A stretch of DNA of 64,000 bases, from assembly GCF_000731795.2 (NCBI RefSeq), contig NZ_JGVK01000006.1:62001-126000 (forward strand), written 5' to 3'. This document shows positions 1 to 9,681 of the stretch, piece by piece. The position numbers and the translations under genes are program-made. Source of the DNA: Candidatus Photodesmus blepharonis (GTDB lineage: Bacteria; Pseudomonadota; Gammaproteobacteria; Enterobacterales; Vibrionaceae). The notes beneath the pieces were generated by a model. It had not been told where the DNA came from. It saw only the letters and a list, made by a program, of their open reading frames with translations, and did no database searches. How positions within the stretch are numbered: the first letter of the stretch is position 1; each line of letters starts with the position of its first letter.

Positions 1-2876
1 GACACACCGCGCGGAAAAGTAAAAATCGAACGCTCAGATTGCGTAGCATTTATTTTGTCTGATCGCTCATCCAAAGAAAAATCAGTCAACCGCAGTATTG
101 AATCATGCCTACTATGATACAAACTTTGCTTTATCAATCCAGAATAACTCGTGATGCCCCATAATCTGTCAATATGTTTCTTTAATTCTTTTGCTCTAAA
201 TAACTCAATAGGCTTGCTAACATCAATAAAAATTTCATCACTAACCGTAGGCACATCCGAAATCACAACTGCTAGATTACGATTTACATGAAACTGAATT
301 GAGTTCAACAAATCCTCAATATTACCTTCCTTACCATTTTGAAGTAGATATCCTATAGCGCTATTGTGAACTCCAGTTGGCTCTTTGGCTGAATATCCAT
401 TTCTAATCGGAGCAGCACCAATAAAGCAACCGTATACAGCACGTGTTAACGCCACATAAATCAGTCTCAAATCTTCTGCTAAGCGTTCTTTTTCAGCTTG
501 TTTAAGTACATTATGAGTACATGAAAAAATTCTTCGCTCACTTTTTTCATGGTAATACGTATTCTTATTCACTTTACGATAGCTAAATACAAAGGGCAAA
601 AATACCAAATTATATTCAAGACCTTTTGATTTATGAATAGTAACAATTCTTACTAAGTTTCTTTCTGACTCAAGACGTTGAGTATGCTCTTCAGCACAAT
701 CTAAACCATTTTGTGCACAACTAATCTTCTTCGTTAACCAACGCAACAAACTATGATTACTATCCAAATTATGACTTGCTTGCTGTAAAAGTTCCCCAAT
801 ATGCATTAAATCTGTAAGCATACGTTCACCATCGTCTTTTTTTAGTAAACACTCGGCTATGCAACGCTTACTCATTACTGAGCGAATCATTGAAAAAACT
901 CCACGTTGCATTAAAATTGTACGATAATTCCTAAACTCATTAACTATTTTATCCCACAGAATTTCATCTTTATTAAACGCGTCTAAATCAGCAATATTTA
1001 AAGCAAACAAGTCTGAAGCAAGACTAGATTTCAAAACCATATTATCTTCTGGCAATAACACAGCTTCTATTAAACGCTTTACATCTAGTGCAACCATGCT
1101 AGAAAAAACACTGACTGCATTTGAAAAAACACTAGCGATCCCTTGCTTAGCTAATGTTCTTTTCACTAAGTGACCTTCACTGATAGTACGTACTAAAACA
1201 GCAATATCAGCAGCCTGAATTTGCATTTTTTTATCACCAGAGACAAAGTAAGAATTATCTTTTTTGGCAACAGTTAAAATTGTCTGAATTTGACTTGCTG
1301 TGGCTTTGGACATCACATTAAGATATTCACTTTTAGATAGCAGTCTTTGGTTTTCTGAATGCAACCAATAGGTAATTGAAGGTTGTTTATCTCCGTTTAA
1401 CAACCAGTAACGTTGATTTGCATTTGAACTATAATCAACTTCTAAAAACGGAATATCATCATCGTATATAAATGGACTTGTTGGTTTAGAAAATATCTGA
1501 TTTACTGCTCTCACCATATCAGCACTTGAACGCCAATTTGTGTTTAAAGTGTAACGCGCTATAGCCTCATTTCGTGCCTTGATATAAGTAAAAATATCTG
1601 CTCCGCGGAAACCATAAATTGCTTGCTTCGGATCACCGATCATAAACAAACCACACTCAGAATAGTCCAAATAAATACGGCTAAAAATACTATATTGAAG
1701 AGGATCAATATCTTGAAACTCATCAATCATTACTACTGGATATAAAGTTCGAATACGTTCTGCTAATAAAGATTGATCATCCATATCAATCGATTCTGAA
1801 AGCTGAACCAGCAAATCATTGAATGATAAACACTGTTTTTGTTTTTTTACTCTAATCAATGATGCTCGGCAATGTGCTACTGCATGCGTTATCAACGGAA
1901 TTTTCAAACTTATTGGGTCCGTAAAAAAACTTGCGATGATATCAAATACAAAATGGGTTGGCGCATTACTACCTATCGCAGTTTTCTTAATCAAAACATT
2001 CTGTGCAAATTTTTCTAGCTTATCAGGAAAATTATATCCTGTATTTTCCATAGCGGACCATGCTGATATAGTATTAAACCACAGTTTTAAAGATTTCTCA
2101 GTGTAGCTATGTTTATTAACATCCGAATTCAAAATCAGATCTAACAAATGATCTTTATATTTCATCCAAAGAGTTTTTAGTTCATCGATTCGTTTTAAGT
2201 TCTTCTGATGAAGATCAATTAAATTTTCATTTATCATTTTAATGGACCAGGCAGATTGAGGATCACTCAAATAACTATCAATTTCATACAGCAAATCTAG
2301 AGGGCTGGCCCATAATTTCCTTACTTCGGACGCTAAACTTAGCGATAAGGGATAAAAATTTCTACGCCAATAGTCGGTCACAACTTGCAGTTTCAAGTGA
2401 CTTTCATTGGGAACAAATTCACTATTAAAAGGACTACCAGACTCAAATGCATTCTGAAAAAGCATACGCTGGCAAAAACCATGGATAGTATAAATCGCAG
2501 CTTCATCTATCTGCCGCTCTGCATTGAGCAAAATAGCTATGACTTGTTTGTGATCGCTTAAATCTTCTAAAATTCTTTTAATAAAAGGATCGCTAGTTTG
2601 ATTACGTAAAAAAGCTACTCGAACATCACGAATTTTTAAACGAATACGATTTTTCAATTCAGCTATAGCAGCTTCAGTAAAGGTTACAACTAAAATTTGA
2701 TCAACCCTTAACACTTCTTGATGCCGAGTTCGAAAATTACCATGACCAAGAAGCAAGCGTAAGTATAGCCCAACAATAGCAAATGTTTTACCTGTGCCTG
2801 CAGACGCTTCTATAATCCTTGCTCCGTGCAAAGGAAACGTCATAACTTCTAATGGAGCCGATTCTGAAGTTCTCAT
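1..2876 (-). CDS. recB: Exodeoxyribonuclease V subunit beta RecB (5' part, runs off the window)
   Basis: RecB is the 3'-5' helicase and nuclease subunit of RecBCD, which processes double-strand breaks for recombination. The reading frame is open from ATG at 2876 to base 1 (about 958 codons; I checked every codon for stops). Walker A ASAGTGKT lies at residues 24-31, directly after the typical PLHGAR segment. Further in, the superfamily 1 helicase motifs follow. The visible part ends at a FTFPRG segment that in the family precedes the C-terminal nuclease domain, so the nuclease catalytic residues lie outside the window. recC is 146 bases upstream on the same strand. A second in-frame ATG (residue 12) is a weaker start candidate. 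recD, the usual third gene, is not in view. Confidence 0.95.
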   Translation of the reverse strand, partial: MRTSESAPLEVMTFPLHGARIIEASAGTGKTFAIVGLYLRLLLGHGNFRTRHQEVLRVDQILVVTFTEAAIAELKNRIRLKIRDVRVAFLRNQTSDPFIKRILEDLSDHKQVIAILLNAERQIDEAAIYTIHGFCQRMLFQNAFESGSPFNSEFVPNESHLKLQVVTDYWRRNFYPLSLSLASEVRKLWASPLDLLYEIDSYLSDPQSAWSIKMINENLIDLHQKNLKRIDELKTLWMKYKDHLLDLILNSDVNKHSYTEKSLKLWFNTISAWSAMENTGYNFPDKLEKFAQNVLIKKTAIGSNAPTHFVFDIIASFFTDPISLKIPLITHAVAHCRASLIRVKKQKQCLSFNDLLVQLSESIDMDDQSLLAERIRTLYPVVMIDEFQDIDPLQYSIFSRIYLDYSECGLFMIGDPKQAIYGFRGADIFTYIKARNEAIARYTLNTNWRSSADMVRAVNQIFSKPTSPFIYDDDIPFLEVDYSSNANQRYWLLNGDKQPSITYWLHSENQRLLSKSEYLNVMSKATASQIQTILTVAKKDNSYFVSGDKKMQIQAADIAVLVRTISEGHLVKRTLAKQGIASVFSNAVSVFSSMVALDVKRLIEAVLLPEDNMVLKSSLASDLFALNIADLDAFNKDEILWDKIVNEFRNYRTILMQRGVFSMIRSVMSKRCIAECLLKKDDGERMLTDLMHIGELLQQASHNLDSNHSLLRWLTKKISCAQNGLDCAEEHTQRLESERNLVRIVTIHKSKGLEYNLVFLPFVFSYRKVNKNTYYHEKSERRIFSCTHNVLKQAEKERLAEDLRLIYVALTRAVYGCFIGAAPIRNGYSAKEPTGVHNSAIGYLLQNGKEGNIEDLLNSIQFHVNRNLAVVISDVPTVSDEIFIDVSKPIELFRAKELKKHIDRLWGITSYSGLIKQSLYHSRHDSILRLTDFSLDERSDKINATQSERSIFTFPRGV

Positions 2877-3022
2877 CGAAAAAAGATCGTAAAGATACTA
2901 TTCAATCCGATTATTGTTTATTCTTAAACGTATCTCTTACGTAGTTAAAATATTTAATTAAGACAAAATTTTAAACAAAAAGGAATTTACTAACATTTTA
3001 GTTCTATGTTCCCAAAATAATA

Positions 3023-6000
3023 TCACTTAATATCATCAATATTCTTTTTCATTAACCTAGGCGTTTTTATTACTAAATTTGACAATGACCTCGCTTGAAC
3101 TGCCAATTCGCTATTCCATTTCGGCCAAACGCGCGCGATATACACATTACTACCCTCACCAATAGAAGCATAACTATCATTAAACGTATCAGCCATTTTT
3201 TTCAACGATTTCCTTTCATCATTAACCCAACAACCACGGTGAAAACCTGCTTCTATACCCATTAATGCTGTCCTTGGAAAATAGGCTAAAGGCTGACTAA
3301 TTCCTTGATAAAATAAACATATCAATTCTTCAAGCAAACTTTTAGCCTGAGTCAAATCATCAATACGAGGATAGATAAAATGCTCCAAACCGTTCTTTCG
3401 ATCATAACCAACTATATGAGTCGATTTACTATAACCTATCGTACTCATGACCAAATGATCAATCCAAGCAGAAAGATAATCCTGAGATCGAATTTTACCG
3501 GTACGATAACGCACCAAACAAAACTGGTAATTTTGCTTTATACGTCCAGTTAAGTGAACACTTTTACCATTACGTGAAATATCTAGAATTATATTGACAT
3601 TAATATCCTCTTGTTTGAAATCGCATAAGCACATTACAGTGTTTAGTAAAACTTGTACTTGCATACGATTAATTTCAAATTCAATATCACCATAAACCCC
3701 AGGAGGAAGTCTACCTTGTGCACGCTGTCTTTTCATAAATTCAAGCACTACTCTATCTTCATCAAAAAATCTAGAATGCGTTTCTGACCATTTTTTAAAC
3801 AATGTATCTAGCAACTCAGTACGCATTCGGTAACTTTCTAAAGCAGAGAGTGAAAATGGCTCATCGTCTTCTACTATTGATAATACTGGATCAAGTTTTA
3901 TATTTAAACGACGATTGAAAAAATACTGAACTGGTAAAAACCAAAACTTTTGTAACTCTAGCAAATTAAGCTCTAATAGATAAGTTACTCCAAACAAAGG
4001 TTCACTAAACGACCTCTTTTGATTATCCTCAACTCTCTCCCCTTTTTGCACTTGAACACGTACAGCCGGTATCCATTCTTTAACGTAGCTACCAGTTCTA
4101 CCGGTAAACGAAGAAGGGCTGAATGCTGCTATTCCATACTGAAAGACTAATGATTGTAACAATTTTACAGCAGAATCATCACTTGAGAGTGCCTCAGTAC
4201 CTTTTAAGCAATAATTTTGACAACAATAGTCCATTAATTCAGATACTAATACCGAAGGGAAACACTCAGTATTATCTTGAATAGAGCGCCCGACATAACT
4301 AACGTAAAACACTTGTTGTGCCGATCGAATTGCTTCTAAAAATAAATAACAGTCTTCATCTCTTCGTGAGCGATCACCATGCTTAGTTCGTCCTATCATC
4401 AAATCAAAACTCTCTGGTGGAACTGAACGTGGGTAAACTCCATCGTTCATCCCAAGTAAACATACTACTTTAAATGGAATTGAACACATCGGTATCATAG
4501 TACAAAAATTAACCTGCCCAGTTAAAAAATGCTGACTAATATGTTCACTCGAAAATTTCTTCTCTAAATACTGAATAATAATGATTGGAGTTATATCTTG
4601 CTGGTAAGCAGCATGATTAATTTGTTCTTTAAGCTGACCAATAGAATCACGAATCAATTGCAATGCTATTTCTTCTTCAAGACCAACAGAAAAGAAATCG
4701 TTCAATAAATTAGATATAACTCTACACCAACTATCAATAGATTGAGTTTGACTAAGTAATCGACGATAAAGATTAATTTTTTCAATAAAATACGATAACT
4801 TACCTACTAGTTTTACTTCCGTACATTGCACTTCATCGTATGGAGAAACTAGAGTCCCTGCTAAATTAAACAATCCGCTACTTTCAGACATAGCATATCC
4901 CAATAGCATCCTTGCAATACCAAATTTCCATGTATTTTCCTCGCTGACAGGTAGATCAAATTCCCGTGCCATTTCTGAATCTAGTCCCCAACGAATGCCC
5001 GTTTCTCTGACCCATTTTTGAATAATCAGAAACTCATCTTCATCAATTTGAAATTTCTTCATAATAACTGGAATTTCGAGTAATGCTAACAATTCAGAGG
5101 CTAAACAACGCATATTAGGTAATGTAATCAATTGCATAAAAACCGATAGAATTGGATTTTCCTTCTTAGCATTATGATCGGAAATAGAATACGGGATATA
5201 ATGTTTACTTGACGCACTAGCAAATACTGCCTGAATTAGAGGAGCATAAGAATTTATATCCGCTACCATGACAACAATATCACGCGGCTTTATAGTAGAT
5301 TCAGAATCGAATATTGTTAGTAGTCTATCGTGTAATACTTCTATTTCGCGCATAGGAGTATGACAAACATGAACAGATAGAGAAAAATCACCCAATTTTA
5401 TAACTTTCTTGTGGTGGCTTGAATCCAACTGTTGATCATTTTGGTGCTCTTCTAAATTGAGAATGTCAGCTTGAATATGATGCAATAGAGTATCACGCTC
5501 AATATCAATAAAAAAATCATATCCTTCGGTTTCTACTTGTGATAGAAAGTAGAGACTGTCTCTCCCAAGCTTGCCCATTGAAGCAAGAAGACTATTGCCC
5601 ACGGCATGTTGCATATGTAGGCCATCTGAGTGAGTCCAAATGTTTTTAGAAGTTTTTTTAAACCGGGAACTTTCTCTATGAAAATGCACTCCTTGATTAT
5701 CACAGTGCTCGTAGCTTTTTTTAGTCAGATATTTCCTATCGCGAATATCACCCCAATAATACCGACAGGGATTATTAAACATTAAGTGTACGTCAATATG
5801 TTTTCCTAATGCCTTAAGTGTATCTAAATAATATGGTGGAAAAGATGCGATGCTAAAAACGAATAAGCGATTAGGAAGACTACTAATATCAATTGGATCA
5901 TTCATAATCTTTTTAATAAAACTACTGTATAAGTTAGCACGATGATAATGCAGCTGACCTTGATTTAGAGTATGTTGACACAATTTTCTCCATAAAATAG

Positions 6001-6496
6001 ATTGCCAAAAGTGTTCACCATCGAGTTCAAGTACTGGAATATTTTGTTCCCAGCTTATTATCCACTCAGGACGGTAAATCATATATCTATCGAAAATATC
6101 TGCAATTTTTTCTGAAAGTTGATACACCTTACAAGCATTGTCATCTTCTTTTAAATAACGTCTCACAGCATCAAACTCTGAATTGCCTAATACAGATGGC
6201 AAAATACTCATCAATTTCCAAGTTATAGCCTCTCTACTGAAGGCACTGTATTTAGGTACATAAGGCAAAAATTGAGTAAACATTTCCCAAATATAAGCTG
6301 ATGGAAGTGAAAAATGAATATTTGCAGCAACACCTAATTCTTTGGCTAACTCTATTTTCAACCATTGCGAAATACCTAAACTTTGTACCAGTATATGTTC
6401 TTTATCGAATGGATTACTAAGAGGTGCATTTTTTATTAAATTTACTAATAGTATCTTTAAACTTTCAACGCTATTGGAATGGTAAACAATGAACAA
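3023..6496 (-). CDS. recC: Exodeoxyribonuclease V subunit gamma RecC
   Basis: RecC is the Chi-recognising scaffold subunit of RecBCD. The product is 1157 aa, against about 1120-1160 in enterobacteria and vibrios. The N-terminus (VYHSN, then ILVQS and a WL.IELAKE..G segment) and the central NFCTMIPMCSIPFKVVCLLG segment are family signatures. The start is TTG at 6496: it aligns with the normal first codon of the family and has AGGT 5 nt upstream, and no ATG is near. recB follows. Upstream lies the divergent remnant of a reductase gene, so the two gene groups share a spacer of roughly 140 bases. Confidence 0.95.
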   Translation of the reverse strand: MFIVYHSNSVESLKILLVNLIKNAPLSNPFDKEHILVQSLGISQWLKIELAKELGVAANIHFSLPSAYIWEMFTQFLPYVPKYSAFSREAITWKLMSILPSVLGNSEFDAVRRYLKEDDNACKVYQLSEKIADIFDRYMIYRPEWIISWEQNIPVLELDGEHFWQSILWRKLCQHTLNQGQLHYHRANLYSSFIKKIMNDPIDISSLPNRLFVFSIASFPPYYLDTLKALGKHIDVHLMFNNPCRYYWGDIRDRKYLTKKSYEHCDNQGVHFHRESSRFKKTSKNIWTHSDGLHMQHAVGNSLLASMGKLGRDSLYFLSQVETEGYDFFIDIERDTLLHHIQADILNLEEHQNDQQLDSSHHKKVIKLGDFSLSVHVCHTPMREIEVLHDRLLTIFDSESTIKPRDIVVMVADINSYAPLIQAVFASASSKHYIPYSISDHNAKKENPILSVFMQLITLPNMRCLASELLALLEIPVIMKKFQIDEDEFLIIQKWVRETGIRWGLDSEMAREFDLPVSEENTWKFGIARMLLGYAMSESSGLFNLAGTLVSPYDEVQCTEVKLVGKLSYFIEKINLYRRLLSQTQSIDSWCRVISNLLNDFFSVGLEEEIALQLIRDSIGQLKEQINHAAYQQDITPIIIIQYLEKKFSSEHISQHFLTGQVNFCTMIPMCSIPFKVVCLLGMNDGVYPRSVPPESFDLMIGRTKHGDRSRRDEDCYLFLEAIRSAQQVFYVSYVGRSIQDNTECFPSVLVSELMDYCCQNYCLKGTEALSSDDSAVKLLQSLVFQYGIAAFSPSSFTGRTGSYVKEWIPAVRVQVQKGERVEDNQKRSFSEPLFGVTYLLELNLLELQKFWFLPVQYFFNRRLNIKLDPVLSIVEDDEPFSLSALESYRMRTELLDTLFKKWSETHSRFFDEDRVVLEFMKRQRAQGRLPPGVYGDIEFEINRMQVQVLLNTVMCLCDFKQEDINVNIILDISRNGKSVHLTGRIKQNYQFCLVRYRTGKIRSQDYLSAWIDHLVMSTIGYSKSTHIVGYDRKNGLEHFIYPRIDDLTQAKSLLEELICLFYQGISQPLAYFPRTALMGIEAGFHRGCWVNDERKSLKKMADTFNDSYASIGEGSNVYIARVWPKWNSELAVQARSLSNLVIKTPRLMKKNIDDIK

Positions 6497-6636
6497 AATA
6501 TACCTATGCTAATTTCTTTAACATTGTAAGATAAACACTTAACAATATAACATCAATGACACTAAATCGTGATATTATATGTGATGATTCTAACTTTTAG
6601 ATTCATACTTTAAAATCAGGTAACAACTTAGAGGAT

Positions 6637-6967
6637 ATCACTGTATATGGTATATCAAACTGCGATACCGTAAAACAACCAAGAAAACCACTAGAAAGTA
6701 AAGGTATTCACTACAATTTCTATGCTTACCGTAAGCACAGGGAGTTGATCAGCTTCTAGTAGAAGTTTCTTGCAAGGTATTCGATTGGAATAATGTAATC
6801 AATAAAAAGGGTAAACTTTACTTCTACTCACTCCAGAACAAAAAATACTTTAAATCAAGGAAATGTGGTGACTCTATTAGTGAAAAGCTAACTATCATCA
6901 AATACCCCATTTTACAGAATTTAAGGCTGAGCAATATTCCCTCATTTTCAGTCAAGTAATTATCTAA
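6637..6967 (+). pseudogene. yffB: Decayed YffB/ArsC-like (Spx family) reductase gene
   Basis: Three pieces in different frames reassemble into a YffB/ArsC-family protein. Frame 1 from 6637 reads ITVYGISNCDTVKQ and ends YRKH, including the family Cys, then hits a stop near 6750. After a +1 shift the text GVDQLL...FDWNNVINKKG continues the match. After a further shift, from 6917, [13 protein letters not shown] matches the C-terminal end. The middle part (TIIKYPIL) is also recognisable. No start codon remains in front of the first piece. In gammaproteobacteria this gene commonly sits directly upstream of dapE, exactly as here. At least two frameshifts plus the lost start mean it cannot make the protein. 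Confidence 0.85.
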
Positions 6968-6978
6968 GGAACTTAAAA

Positions 6979-8127
6979 ATGATAAATAGTTCAATTTTAG
7001 ATCTTGCAAAAGAACTCATTAGCCGAAAATCAGTGACTCCAGAGGATGCTGGTTGCCAAAAATTAATTATCGAACGATTAAAAAAACTCGGGTTTACCAT
7101 TGAAGTAATGATCTTTGAAGACACCACAAACTTATGGGCTCGCCGCGGTATAGAAACTCCCTTATTTGCTTTCGTCGGACATACTGATGTTGTTCCATCT
7201 GGTTCATTGGAACAATGGCATACTCCTCCATTTGAACCAACAATCATTAATAATAACCTACACGGTCGCGGTGCGGCAGACATGAAAGGAGCGCTAGCCT
7301 GTATGATCATCGCAGTCGAACAATTTGTTTCAGAAAGCCCTAATCACATAGGTTCAATTGCATTTTTAATTACTTCCAATGAGGAAGGTACCTTTATTAA
7401 TGGTACTAAACGTGTTGTAAACACTTTGATGAAACGTAATGAAAAAATTAATATGTGCATAGTTGGAGAACCATCAAGCCTACAAAAAGCGGGAGATGTT
7501 GTGAAAAATGGCCGTAGAGGTTCTATTAACGGTAATTTGCAAATAAAAGGCACTGAAGGACACATTGCTTACCCGCACCTTGCGAATAATCCAATACACC
7601 AAGCTTTACCAATTTTAGCTAAGTTTACTAAAACTAAGTGGGACGATGGCAACGAATTTTTTCCGCCAACAAGTTTCCAAATTTCAAATTTACACTCTGG
7701 CAACGGAACCTCAAACATGACTCCAAGTGAATTGAATGTACAATTCAACTTTCGTTTTAATACTGAACTTACCGATGAACAAATAAAACACCGCATTCAT
7801 TCCACACTAGATGCGCATGCCTTGAATTATAATCTAAAATGGAGTCTCAGTGGTCGTCCATTCTTAACTAAACATGGAAAACTACTCGAAGCAGTAAGCA
7901 AAGCTATTTATAAAGTTAATCAAAAAAATCCTAGGCTTCTAACAAATGGTGGCACTTCGGATGGTCGTTTTATTGCAAAAATGGGAGCTGAAGTCCTAGA
8001 GCTTGGTTTAACAAATACTACCATCCATAAAGTCAATGAGAACACAAGCGTGACAGACTTAAAAAGACTCACAGATATTTATCAAAAAACACTAGAAAAC
8101 CTGCTCACTGAAAAACAGCCTAATTAA
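6979..8127 (+). CDS. dapE: Succinyl-diaminopimelate desuccinylase DapE
   Basis: DapE hydrolyses N-succinyl-LL-diaminopimelate in the succinylase branch of lysine/meso-DAP synthesis, feeding peptidoglycan. It is an M20-family di-zinc enzyme of 382 aa. The metal and catalytic residues are all visible: H68 and D70 (VGHTDVV), D101 (GRGAADMKG), E135/E136 (SNEEG), E164 (GEPSS) and H350 (TTIHKVNE). The ATG at 6979 follows the yffB remnant by 11 bases. The stop overlaps the stop of the convergent clpP by 4 bases, a very tight junction. dapA, another enzyme of the pathway, lies at 14137. Confidence 0.97.
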   Translation: MINSSILDLAKELISRKSVTPEDAGCQKLIIERLKKLGFTIEVMIFEDTTNLWARRGIETPLFAFVGHTDVVPSGSLEQWHTPPFEPTIINNNLHGRGAADMKGALACMIIAVEQFVSESPNHIGSIAFLITSNEEGTFINGTKRVVNTLMKRNEKINMCIVGEPSSLQKAGDVVKNGRRGSINGNLQIKGTEGHIAYPHLANNPIHQALPILAKFTKTKWDDGNEFFPPTSFQISNLHSGNGTSNMTPSELNVQFNFRFNTELTDEQIKHRIHSTLDAHALNYNLKWSLSGRPFLTKHGKLLEAVSKAIYKVNQKNPRLLTNGGTSDGRFIAKMGAEVLELGLTNTTIHKVNENTSVTDLKRLTDIYQKTLENLLTEKQPN

Positions 8128-8723
8128 TTCTTACGTCGCACCACATCATCAATTAGACCATATGCAACAGCTTCCTCTGCGCTCATAAAATTATCTCTTT
8201 CAGTATCCTGTTCAATTTGTTCTATCAATTTTCCAGTATGCTTAGACAATACCTTATTCAAATTACCTCGAATCTTTAGGATTTCATTAGCATGTATACC
8301 GATATCTGTGGCTTGTCCCTGAAATCCTCCTAAAGGCTGATGAATCATTACTCTTGAATTTGGCAAAGCCAGCCTCTTTCCAGGTTCTCCTGAAGCCAAA
8401 ATGAATGCCCCCATACTGGCAGCTTGACCAATACAAAGAGTTGAAACACTCGCTCTGATATGCTGTGCTGTATCATAAATTGCCAACCCAGCTGTCACAG
8501 ACCCACCAGGAGAGTTAATATATAAAAATATATCCTTTTTAGCACTCTCTGATTCAAGAAAAAGTAACTGAGCACAGACACTATTTGCTAGATGATCATC
8601 AATAGGACCTACCAAAAAAATTATACGCTCTTTCAAAAGTCTAGAATAAATATCATATGACCTTTCTCCTCTGTTTGTTTGCTCAACAACCATAGGTACA
8701 AGATTCGACAATAGGTCACTCAT
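8124..8723 (-). CDS. clpP: ATP-dependent Clp protease proteolytic subunit ClpP
   Basis: ClpP is the serine protease that forms the tetradecameric chamber fed by ClpX or ClpA. The product is 199 aa. The catalytic triad is S103 (GQAASMGA), H128 (VMIHQPLGG) and D177 (TERD), with the same spacings as in E. coli. In most gammaproteobacteria clpP lies in tig-clpP-clpX-lon. Here the gene upstream is a tRNA gene on the other strand and the downstream neighbour is convergent dapE, so neither trigger factor nor the ClpX partner is adjacent. An ATG with a GGGAAG element just upstream supports the start. Confidence 0.97.
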   Translation of the reverse strand: MSDLLSNLVPMVVEQTNRGERSYDIYSRLLKERIIFLVGPIDDHLANSVCAQLLFLESESAKKDIFLYINSPGGSVTAGLAIYDTAQHIRASVSTLCIGQAASMGAFILASGEPGKRLALPNSRVMIHQPLGGFQGQATDIGIHANEILKIRGNLNKVLSKHTGKLIEQIEQDTERDNFMSAEEAVAYGLIDDVVRRKN

Positions 8724-8960
8724 AATTCTTCCCTTGCTTTAAATAATCTTTTTTAACGACTAGGAAACCAGGGGAGTAATTCTAACACAATCGTTTTTTG
8801 TAAATTCGCTGCTATTATTGCAACCAGTACAAAATACAACTTATATCACATTTTTTTGAAAAAAAATAATTATCAAGTAATTTTTCGTTATAATTGGGTA
8901 ATAGGAGTGTTGCTACCCCTGATTATTCAAAGCAACCCTCCTAAAGATAAGTCGATTTTT

Positions 8961-9036
8961 GGCCCCTTAGCTCAGTGGTTAGAGCAGTCGACTCATAATC
9001 GATTGGTCAACAGTTCAAATCTGTTAAGGGCCACCA
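8961..9036 (+). tRNA. tRNA-Ile2 with CAU anticodon (lysidine-modified, ileX type)
   Basis: The 76-nt cloverleaf starts GGCCCCTTAGCTCAGTGG and ends with an encoded CCA. The anticodon loop CTCATAA gives CAT at 8994-8996. The sequence follows the E. coli minor tRNA-Ile (CAU) closely, rather than either tRNA-Met, so C34 should be converted to lysidine by TilS (gene at 45999-47312) to read AUA. T stem AACAG/CTGTT and anticodon stem GTCGA/TCGAT are intact (one G-T). The acceptor stem has a C6-A67 mismatch, because the 3' strand is AAGGGCC instead of AGGGGCC. An open frame across this locus is only a by-product of the tRNA sequence. Confidence 0.93.
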
Positions 9037-9284
9037 TATTGTTAAGTTAGAAAACGAAGAAAGCAAGGTTTGGAAGATTTAATCTAGTAAGAGCCGCTGT
9101 TTTTTGTTTCAAGTCGAAATTATGTTTGCGCTCTTAGTGTCTTTTTCTGCGTTATGATAAGGAACGCATTATTTAGTTGAAGCTTAGACACACTAAAAAA
9201 CTGGCTAGACGTATATGAAAACAGGGTTATGTCCTATTTTTATTAGAAAAGGCTTGTCGTAAATGGAGTTGGGAGCTCTTAAAC

Positions 9285-9632
9285 ATGGATGGAAAGTCTA
9301 ATACACAAAAACGTCAATATTATCGTCTCAAATACCCAAACCTGGCTAGGCCATCTATACATTTCAAGGGTAATCTGTACCCAGTTAGTGAGATATCTGA
9401 AAAGGGGATTAGAATCTTGATTGAAGGTTGTTGCGATTTACTGTACACCGGATTAGATGTGATAGGTACATTAAACCTACACAATGATAATCAAATTCAC
9501 ATAGAGGGTACTGTTTCACGTATTGATGATGATGAAGTCATATTGCAGTTAACTCGAGGACCAAGCTTTAGGGATATGCTTTTAGAACAAAGGTATATCC
9601 ATAATAAATACCCAACTTTTTTTAATAAGTAA
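9285..9632 (+). CDS. Small PilZ-domain protein
   Basis: This is a 115-aa single-domain protein of the PilZ type, which usually binds cyclic di-GMP and modulates motility or surface traits. The RxxxR motif is present as RQYYR (residues 10-14). The second motif, normally [D/N]xSxxG, reads EISEKG (residues 36-41), so the first position is Glu. The remainder is beta-rich and there is no signal peptide or output domain. The gene stands alone between the tRNA gene and convergent galE. The spacer of about 250 bases upstream holds no other gene that I can see. Exact partner and role cannot be told from sequence; ligand binding is plausible but not certain given the altered motif. Confidence 0.8.
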   Translation: MDGKSNTQKRQYYRLKYPNLARPSIHFKGNLYPVSEISEKGIRILIEGCCDLLYTGLDVIGTLNLHNDNQIHIEGTVSRIDDDEVILQLTRGPSFRDMLLEQRYIHNKYPTFFNK

Positions 9633-9681
9633 GATTTAGAAATTTCAAGAATAATAGAGATAGAAGATCGAATTCTACTAG

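Noticed and set aside
8856-9050. Open frame of 64 codons across the tRNA
   Set aside because: Its GPLAQWLEQSTHNRLV text is the well-known false translation of tRNA sequence; the tRNA explains the locus.
9088-9136. TAAGAGC...GCTCTTA inverted repeat downstream of the tRNA
   Set aside because: Seven-base arms with a 35-base loop and no T run; likely chance.
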